A stretch of DNA of 64,000 nt from NCBI GenBank assembly GCA_963732695.1, contig CAVTAP010000012.1:186001-250000 (forward strand), read 5' to 3'. This document shows positions 58,709 through 64,000 of the stretch, in pieces. Made by a program: the position numbers and the translations under genes. Each line of letters opens with the position of its first letter. The first letter of the stretch is position 1. This DNA comes from CADEDH01 sp963732695. Lineage in GTDB: Bacteria; Actinomycetota; Acidimicrobiia; Acidimicrobiales; SZUA-35. Under the pieces are notes generated by a model that was given only the letters and a program-made list of their open reading frames with translations, did not search any database and had not been told where the DNA came from.

Positions 58709-58730
58709 GGGCCGTGTCGCGTTTTCTTCA
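58709..58730. repeat. R1 palindromic element, remnant g
   Basis: GGCCGTGTCGCGTTTTCTTCA matches only the right tail of R1 copies a and d. It lies between convergent genes and carries the stop codon of the nitrile hydratase alpha gene on the minus strand. Confidence 0.4.
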
Positions 58731-59357
58731 GGCGAGCACGCGCACGCCCACCAGGGAGTCCCGGGTCACGAGATCCCGCAGCTCGTCCTCACCCAGGGTC
58801 CCGGTACCGGGCGGGCGGCGGGGGATGGTGACGTAGCGGATCTCGGCCGTCGAGTCCCACACCCGGATCGTGGTGTCGTCGGGCAGCACCGTGCCGAACT
58901 CGGCCAGCACGGCCCGGGGCTCGCGCACCACCCGGGCCCGGTACTCGTCGGATTTGTACCACTCGGGCGGCGGGCCGAGCAGGGCGGTGGGGTAGCACGA
59001 GCACAGGGTGCAGACGATCACGTTGTGGACCTCGGCCGTCTGTTCCAGGGCGATCAGCTTCTCACCGTGGCCGCTGCCGTAGCCGAGGGAGGCGCAGGCC
59101 CCGGTGGCGTCGGCGTACAGATGCCCGGCGAACTCGGGGTCCACCCAGGCCCGGGCCACCACCACCGCCCCGGCCGTGATCTCCTCGCTGCGGGCCACCC
59201 GTCGCAGCCGGGCGGCGAAGGCGCCGGGGATGATCCAGCCCCGCTCCACCAGCGCCTCTTCCACCGCCCGGATCCGGTACTCGGGGTGGAGGCCCGGACC
59301 GTGGCCGTGGTCGTGGTCGTGGTCGTGTTGCTCTGGGGGCTCAGTCGGCTCGGTCAT
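58728..59357 (-). CDS. nthA: Nitrile hydratase alpha subunit, cobalt type
   Basis: 209 residues. Metal site VCTLCSC (C116-T-L-C119-S-C121): Thr after the first Cys marks the cobalt-type enzyme, and the cysteines become sulfenic/sulfinic acids. RGWIIPGAFAARLRRVARSE and RAWVDPEFAGHLYADAT are typical. Unusual is a His/Asp-rich N-terminus (QHDHDHDHGHGPGLH, residues 10-24) that could bind or deliver cobalt. It overlaps the beta gene by 17 bp. Converts nitriles to amides. Confidence 0.94.
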   Translation of the reverse strand: MTEPTEPPEQHDHDHDHGHGPGLHPEYRIRAVEEALVERGWIIPGAFAARLRRVARSEEITAGAVVVARAWVDPEFAGHLYADATGACASLGYGSGHGEKLIALEQTAEVHNVIVCTLCSCYPTALLGPPPEWYKSDEYRARVVREPRAVLAEFGTVLPDDTTIRVWDSTAEIRYVTIPRRPPGTGTLGEDELRDLVTRDSLVGVRVLA

Positions 59358-60045
59358 CGGGGTCCACCTCCAGCAGGTAGGGTTCGAACAGGTCGGCCAG
59401 CACCTCATGGTCGGCGCTGGCGCCAGCGTCGGGCCACAGGTCGGCGGCGGTGAAACGCACCGTGTACACCCAGGTCGCCTCCTCCTCGCCGCCGTGGGCG
59501 TTGGTGTCGGGGTAGACCCAGTAGCCGTTCACGGCGGTGATCACCCCGGGCCGGCCCCGCAGGTAGCCGGCCAGTCGGGTGTGGCCGGGGGGCGAGCCGG
59601 TGCGGGTACGGACCCGCTGCCCGGGGCGGAACCAGGGGTCGGGTGCCTCGTAGCCGGGGTCGCGCTTGTTGTGCGACAGGCGGCGGGGCGGCTGGTCCAC
59701 CAGGCGCCGGGGCTCGGGGTACTCGCCGGCCGGGAGGGGGCGCAGGCCCTCGGTCCGGCGCCGGGCCCGGTCCTCGAGCTCGCCCGGGGTGGCCACCCCG
59801 GCGTCGACGGCGCACCGCACCGCCACCTCCAGCCACCGGCCGGCGGGGCTGAGGCGGCGGTAGTCGTCGGGTGGGAGGGTCTCCATGAGATGGCGGAGGC
59901 TGTCGCCGTTCACGCCGGCCAGGTTGGCCATCATCGCCGCCAGCGGCCCGGCCGCCTGCTCCCACCAGGTCGTCCAGGGCCGGGTGGCGTGTACCGGCAC
60001 CGGGCCGAAGCCCGGCCGCCCCCCGAGATCGTGCGGTCCGTCCAT
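59341..60045 (-). CDS. nthB: Nitrile hydratase beta subunit
   Basis: 234 residues. MDGPHDLGGRPGFGPV is the hallmark beta start; the C-terminal SH3-like barrel includes FRPGQRVRTRTGSPPGHTRL and GVITAVNGYWVYPDTNAHG. Order beta then alpha with overlap is common. No activator or cobalt-chaperone gene (P14K/NhlE-like) and no amidase are adjacent. The start faces the thioesterase gene across 138 bp holding an inverted repeat. Confidence 0.94.
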   Translation of the reverse strand: MDGPHDLGGRPGFGPVPVHATRPWTTWWEQAAGPLAAMMANLAGVNGDSLRHLMETLPPDDYRRLSPAGRWLEVAVRCAVDAGVATPGELEDRARRRTEGLRPLPAGEYPEPRRLVDQPPRRLSHNKRDPGYEAPDPWFRPGQRVRTRTGSPPGHTRLAGYLRGRPGVITAVNGYWVYPDTNAHGGEEEATWVYTVRFTAADLWPDAGASADHEVLADLFEPYLLEVDPDDRAD

Positions 60046-60082
60046 GCTCCCTCCAGCCTGTCACGCCGGCCCGCCGCGTTCA

Positions 60083-60132
60083 CGATCTGGTGTCCCCCGT
60101 CGTCACCGGAGATGTCCCCCGATACCAGATCG
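60083..60132. promoter_or_regulatory. Inverted repeat between divergent nitrile hydratase and thioesterase genes
   Basis: CGATCTGGTGTC (60083-60094) and GATACCAGATCG (60121-60132) pair at 11 of 12 positions. GTCCCCCG occurs twice inside the loop and near-complementary GGTGGGGGACC follows. A candidate operator for a regulator acting on both genes. Confidence 0.45.
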
Positions 60133-60183
60133 GGGTGGGGGACCGGGCTTGACGGCCGGGCTGGCGGTTGCCAGCCTGAACCG

Positions 60184-61077
60184 ATGGCGGACGCACTGGA
60201 CCTCCTGCTGGACGCGCTCGACCTGCGGGAGACGGGTACCCCCGACTCGTTCGTGGGCCCGGGCGACATCGAGAACGAGTACGGGATCTTCGGCGGTCAC
60301 CTGCTGGGCCAGGGCGTGGCGGCGGCCTGCCGCACGGCGCCCCCCGGCCGCCACATCCACTCCCTCCACGCCTACTTCGTGGCCGGCGGTCCGGCCACCG
60401 ACGACATCGGCTACAAGGTCGAGCGCATCCGCGACGGCGGCACGTTCGCCCACCGCGAGGTCCGGGCCGTACGCCCCACCGGCGTGGACGGGGGCGAGAA
60501 GGAGCTGTTCCGCCTCACCGCCTCCTTCCAGGGTCCTGAGGACGGGCTCGACTGGGAGCCGGGCCCGGTGGCCGGGCCCGACCTGCCCGGCCCAGACGAC
60601 CTGCCCGACCTGCCCGAGCTGCTGGCGGCCCGGGAGACCCCGGTGTTCGACGAGTACTGGACCCACCGGCCCCGGGCGGTGGAGCTGCGCTACGCCCGGG
60701 CCCCGTGGGCCGCCGCCGGCCCGGCCGACGACGCCGGCATCCGGGTGTGGTGGCGCACCCGCCGCCCCATCGGCGACGACCCCCACCTCCACGCCGCGGT
60801 GGCCGCCTTCGTGGCCGACGAGTCGATCTCCGACAACGTGCTCACTCCCCACGGCCTCACCTGGACCAACGAGTCGATGATGGTGGTCAGCCTCGACCAT
60901 GCCATGTGGTTCCACCGGCCGTTCCGGGTCGACGACTGGCTCCTGTTCGTGCAGCGCCCTCTGATCACATCGGCCGGCCGGGGCCTGGCCCTGGGCCAGA
61001 TCCACGACCGATCGGGCCGTCTCGTCGCCACCTGCACCCAGGAGGTGCTGGTGCGGGCCGGTTCCCCGAACACCTGA
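60184..61077 (+). CDS. Acyl-CoA thioesterase II (TesB family)
   Basis: 297 residues with two hotdog halves. N-terminal FGGHLLGQGVAAACRTAPPG and SLHAYFVAGGPATDDIGYKV; C-terminal SDNVLTPHGLTWTNESMMVV, LDHAMWFHRPFRVDDWLLFV and the active-site GRGLALGQIHDRSGRLVATC typical of TesB. Releases free acid and CoA from medium or long acyl-CoA. Its neighbours do not define a specific substrate. Confidence 0.93.
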   Translation: MADALDLLLDALDLRETGTPDSFVGPGDIENEYGIFGGHLLGQGVAAACRTAPPGRHIHSLHAYFVAGGPATDDIGYKVERIRDGGTFAHREVRAVRPTGVDGGEKELFRLTASFQGPEDGLDWEPGPVAGPDLPGPDDLPDLPELLAARETPVFDEYWTHRPRAVELRYARAPWAAAGPADDAGIRVWWRTRRPIGDDPHLHAAVAAFVADESISDNVLTPHGLTWTNESMMVVSLDHAMWFHRPFRVDDWLLFVQRPLITSAGRGLALGQIHDRSGRLVATCTQEVLVRAGSPNT

Positions 61078-61122
61078 GGGGGCCGACGGGCCAGGCGAGG
61101 TGAGCCGATCTAGCATTCGGGC

Positions 61123-61824
61123 GTGCCGATCCCCGCCCCGCCGTCCCCCCGCCGCCTCGCCCCCCTGGCCGCCGCGGCCGCCCTCGCCCTCGCCGCTTCG
61201 GCCTGCGGGCAGGCCCAGCAGGTGGTGGAGGAGCAGACCGGGGGCACGCTCGACCTGTCGGGGGTGACGATCCCCGACAACATCGACCTCAACGCGCCCG
61301 ACTTCACCGTGCCCGACATCGTGGCCCCCGACATCAACATCGACATCGACATCACCGAGGCGCCCGACGTGCCCGTGATCCGGTTCCCCGACGCCATCAC
61401 GATCAAGCTGCCCGAGATCACGAGCGACGACGTGGAGGTGCAGGAGACCGAGGACCAGACGATCTACCGGATCTCGGGCACCGTCCTGTTCGACTTCGAC
61501 CGGGCCGACCTCCGGCCCGAAGCCCTCGACGTCCTCGACGAGATCCGGGCCGCCATCAAGGACCGGGATGAGTCGGGCACGATCGAGATCGCCGGCCACA
61601 CCGACGCCGTGGGTACCGCCGAGTACAACTACGACCTTTCGGTGCGGCGGGCCACCGGGGTGGCCCTGTGGTTCCGGGAGCGGGTGCCGGCCGGGCAGGA
61701 CATCCAGGCCGTCGGCTACGGCGAGACCCAGCCCATCGCCCCCAACGCCAAGGACGACGGCAGCGACGACCCCACCGGCCGGGCCCAGAACCGCCGCGTC
61801 GAGGTCATCGTCGAGAAGAAGTAG
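61123..61824 (+). CDS. OmpA-family lipoprotein
   Basis: 233 residues. Lipobox LALAASAC gives a lipid-anchored surface protein. The middle part (about 42-85) is a run of short hydrophobic-Pro-Asp units (VPDIVAPDINIDIDI). The C-terminal OmpA domain (GTVLFDFDRADLRPEALDVL, IAGHTDAVGTAEYN, GRAQNRRVEVIVEKK) binds peptidoglycan. GTG start. Likely tethers envelope layers. Confidence 0.9.
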   Translation: MPIPAPPSPRRLAPLAAAAALALAASACGQAQQVVEEQTGGTLDLSGVTIPDNIDLNAPDFTVPDIVAPDINIDIDITEAPDVPVIRFPDAITIKLPEITSDDVEVQETEDQTIYRISGTVLFDFDRADLRPEALDVLDEIRAAIKDRDESGTIEIAGHTDAVGTAEYNYDLSVRRATGVALWFRERVPAGQDIQAVGYGETQPIAPNAKDDGSDDPTGRAQNRRVEVIVEKK

Positions 61825-61848
61825 ACGGGGCCGACCTCCGGCCCACCG

Positions 61849-61877
61849 TCCCGCCGCCCGGGATCCGGACGGCGGGA
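61849..61877. terminator. Hairpin between convergent OmpA and matrixin genes
   Basis: TCCCGCCG and CGGCGGGA, perfect 8-bp arms around 13 bases, lie 25 bp after the OmpA lipoprotein stop and 22 bp after the matrixin stop on the other strand. Suits a bidirectional terminator, although no T-run is present. Confidence 0.5.
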
Positions 61878-61898
61878 TGGCGGGATGCGGGAGTCAGC

Positions 61899-63206
61899 TC
61901 ACGGCTGGAAGTCGCAACCGGCGGAGATCAGGTCGATCGTCCGGTCGGCGGCGCTGCCGGCGCCGAAGGTGACCCCGATCGAGATGCCGACGCCCCAGAG
62001 GATCTTGGGGGCATGGGCCACGCCGAACCGGGTGAAGGGCTGGCTGCCCGACAGGTTCACCCCGTCGTGGGCCGCGACCCGCACCTCACCGTCGTACAGG
62101 TGTACGTCGCGGACGACGGCGTTGGCTCCACCGGTGGAGAAGCGCAGCATGCAGGGCCCGAAGGTTTTGCGCACGTCGTTCACGATCACCGGGGTGGGGA
62201 TGGCGAAATGCAGCCAGTTGGTGCTGCCCGGCCGGCCCACGATGCGGGTGAAGAAGCCCATCCGCCGGACCATCTCGATGGTGTCGGGCACCTCGATCTG
62301 CGCCGACGTGCCGTGGATCCATGACGCCTCGGCGATGCTGTAGCCGCCGTAGATGTTGGTGATGCCGGACACGTCGTCGTTGTGCAGCACCCGACGGGGT
62401 CCGCCGTAGAACGCCTCCATGCAGGAGCCGCGAACAGGGGAGTGGTTGAGCCCGAGGGCGTGACCGAACTCGTGGATCGCCACCGTGGTGAGGTCGAACT
62501 GACCGGCGCCCGGAGGCACCGCGATCGTCCACACCTCGGCGTCGTCGAAGTGGGTGTCGCCCTGGATGGAGGTGGGCGCGGCCGGTGGGACCGGCGGGAA
62601 GAAGGCGTGGGCGAGCACGCCGTTGGCTCCGTCGAACGGGTTGCCGTCGCCGTGATCGGCGGTGACGAAGCGGAGGATGATGTGGGCCGAGGCGGCCGGA
62701 CCCTCCCGGAAGGTGAGGCCGGTCCAGCCGGCCCATGTGCTGAAGGCCTGGTGGACGGCCTGACGGCAGGCCGCGGCGCCGACGTCGCCCGTGAACTCGC
62801 TGAAGGCGTAGATCAGGTTCCTGGTCGGCCAGCGTCCGCCGGTGGCGACGAACCGGGCCCGGTTGTCGTCGGGGTTGCCGCATCGGGGCTCGCCCATCTT
62901 GGCCGCCGTGGCCTCGTCGAGCTCACCCGTCTCCGGCAGCCCGGCCATGAGCTGGAACCGCCGGACGGCCTCGGTCATCGCTTCGTCGTAGACGCCGGCC
63001 TCCGCCACCGGGCGATCATCGATCGGCCCGGTGACCGCACCGGCCACGTCCCGCCGGGTCGACGCCTCGAGGAGATAACCGAACCGGACGAGGTAGGCCT
63101 GGGCCGCCTCCACCGGGCCTCCCCGATCCCCGGCCCGCACGCCGGCTTTCACGCCGTTGTCGGGCCGACTGGTGCGCTTCTTGGTCGTGGTCTCGCCGTC
63201 ACCCAT
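61899..63206 (-). CDS. Matrixin-like (M10A) metalloprotease with cysteine switch
   Basis: 435 residues. N-terminal peptidoglycan-binding-like helical domain (about 30-105, ending TAAKMGEPRCGNPD), in which PRCGNPD (C109) equals the cysteine switch of animal MMP propeptides. Catalytic domain about 117-275: zinc site HEFGHALGLNHS (H245, E246, H249, H255) and Met-turn near M263 (SCMEAFYGG). A C-terminal beta-rich domain of about 145 residues (WLHFAIPTPVIV, VHLYDGEVRVAAHDG) is not recognised with confidence. No signal peptide despite a protease domain usually secreted. Near-perfect ribosome site AAGGAGGTCACC. Divergent from a subtilase-like gene. Confidence 0.9.
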   Translation of the reverse strand: MGDGETTTKKRTSRPDNGVKAGVRAGDRGGPVEAAQAYLVRFGYLLEASTRRDVAGAVTGPIDDRPVAEAGVYDEAMTEAVRRFQLMAGLPETGELDEATAAKMGEPRCGNPDDNRARFVATGGRWPTRNLIYAFSEFTGDVGAAACRQAVHQAFSTWAGWTGLTFREGPAASAHIILRFVTADHGDGNPFDGANGVLAHAFFPPVPPAAPTSIQGDTHFDDAEVWTIAVPPGAGQFDLTTVAIHEFGHALGLNHSPVRGSCMEAFYGGPRRVLHNDDVSGITNIYGGYSIAEASWIHGTSAQIEVPDTIEMVRRMGFFTRIVGRPGSTNWLHFAIPTPVIVNDVRKTFGPCMLRFSTGGANAVVRDVHLYDGEVRVAAHDGVNLSGSQPFTRFGVAHAPKILWGVGISIGVTFGAGSAADRTIDLISAGCDFQP

Positions 63207-63367
63207 GTCGGTGACCTCCTTGTGTTCGGGTCGGGCTTCCCTCTCGCCTCGACCGGTGCCCCACAGAGCCGCGCCGTCCGCCGTTGGATACAGCCCGGGT
63301 TCGCGTATCTGAACCGGCCGACGGCGCTCTGTGCCACCAACAGAACGCCGCGAGCGAGGAGTCGACT

Positions 63368-64000
63368 ATGCCATCGGTGACGTACGGAGGGAGCGGAGGC
63401 CAGCAGGTCGAGCTCGAGGTCGATCCGGATCTGTTGGTGGTCCGCACGCTGAGCCGGCGATCGCTGCGATCGGGTCCGGTGGCGGCGCCCGAGGCGGCGG
63501 TGGTGGACGGTCTCGATCTGGTCGCCGCCTACCCCGAGGCCGGGGTCGAGGTGTACCGGCGGCAGGACGAGTCGCCGGGGGTGCCGGAGATGAAGTCGGC
63601 CCTGGCCGGCGCTCCCGACATCGAGTTCGCCGGCCGGGTGCTGGTGGACCCGGTGTCGCGCCGTCCGGTGCTCTACACCGAGAACCTGTTCGTGAAGTTC
63701 GACGACGACCTGCTCGACGACGAGTGCCGTCAGCATCTCACCGATGAGGGCCTGACGGTGAGGCGCAAGGTCGACTACGCCACCAACGCCTACGTGGCCT
63801 CCGCCCCCGAGGGCACCGGCCAGGAGGTGTTCGCCATCGCCGAGCGCCTGCTGGCCCGGGACGATGTGGAGCTCTGCCACCCCGAGCTGATCCGTGAGCA
63901 GGGCCGGCGTTCGTTGCCCGCCACCCAGTGGCATCTCCACACCACGGTGATCGCCGGTCAGACGATCGACGCCTCGGCCAATGTCGAAGCGGCCCACGCC
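63368..64000 (+). CDS. Subtilase (S8) family protease, N-terminal part (cut by window)
   Basis: 211 codons to the window edge. MPSVTYGGSGGQQVELEVDP begins the protein; TENLFVKFDDDLLDDECRQH and LARDDVELCHPELIREQG resemble an inhibitor-like prodomain. ATQWHLHTTVIAGQTIDASA with NVEAAHA matches the entry into a subtilisin catalytic domain; the Asp/His/Ser triad lies beyond the window. CGAGGAG precedes the ATG. No signal peptide, like the divergent matrixin. The two genes 161 bp apart may share control. Confidence 0.75.
   Translation, partial: MPSVTYGGSGGQQVELEVDPDLLVVRTLSRRSLRSGPVAAPEAAVVDGLDLVAAYPEAGVEVYRRQDESPGVPEMKSALAGAPDIEFAGRVLVDPVSRRPVLYTENLFVKFDDDLLDDECRQHLTDEGLTVRRKVDYATNAYVASAPEGTGQEVFAIAERLLARDDVELCHPELIREQGRRSLPATQWHLHTTVIAGQTIDASANVEAAHA

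Overview
The window is about 70% GC, densely coded on both strands, and carries many GTG starts, 4-bp ATGA/GTGA overlaps and short intergenic gaps. The content points to a free-living, catabolically versatile actinobacterium: LLM-class flavin/F420 oxidoreductases, Baeyer-Villiger monooxygenases, CaiB/BaiF CoA transferases, a SigE-type sigma factor, lipoproteins with lipoboxes and an isolated motAB pair. Acidimicrobiia (Ilumatobacter/Iamia-like) fits best, but this is inference from gene style and not from a marker gene. No rRNA, tRNA, CRISPR array, IS element or prophage was seen.

Layout. 0-5.3 kb: a carbohydrate-uptake locus with two ABC permeases (the first cut by the window edge), a GH3 beta-glycosidase and a LacI repressor, resembling cebEFG/bgl/cebR loci. 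5.3-12.2 kb: a leaderless solute-binding protein, DHA2-type MFS pump, ROK regulator, shikimate-kinase-like P-loop kinase, response regulator with a degenerate receiver, and motA-motB. 12.3-18.4 kb: catabolic genes including LDH2-type dehydrogenase, BVMO plus esterase, and alpha/beta hydrolase plus LLM oxidoreductase. 18.8-23.7 kb: a complete BMP-family (nucleoside-type) ABC importer. 23.8-28.4 kb: a group A flavin monooxygenase, then a SigE sigma factor translationally coupled to a one-pass membrane protein with an extracellular GH12-like domain, a lysozyme-fold secreted protein and a truncated sigma-factor remnant. 28.4-35.8 kb: molybdopterin oxidoreductase, GNAT, a two-component Rieske oxygenase and an M20-like protein. 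35.9-42.7 kb: a MarR domain in frame with a double ABC exporter, and a large sulfatase. 42.8-46.3 kb: MFS transporter, an APH-fold kinase flanked by inverted repeats, and a PPOX protein. 46.4-58.7 kb: a degradative block with a BVMO, four CoA-transferase domains in three genes, amidohydrolase, HpcH/HpaI aldolase, LLM oxidoreductase, HsaA-like hydroxylase and extradiol-type dioxygenase. 58.7-64 kb: cobalt-type nitrile hydratase, TesB thioesterase, OmpA lipoprotein, a matrixin with a cysteine switch, and the start of a subtilase.

Three observations stand out. First, a family of intergenic imperfect palindromes (called R1 here; full copies about 107-108 bp) recurs at least seven times. It lies at gene 3' ends and often supplies or touches the stop codon, and its inner stems change in a paired fashion. 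Second, the sigma factor/GH12 pair looks like a polysaccharide-sensing sigma/anti-sigma module in which the GH12 domain has lost one catalytic glutamate. Third, the MarR gene runs in frame into the ABC exporter, either a true fusion or a one-base lesion in an ancestral ATGA overlap. All coordinates, alignments and hairpins were worked out by eye.
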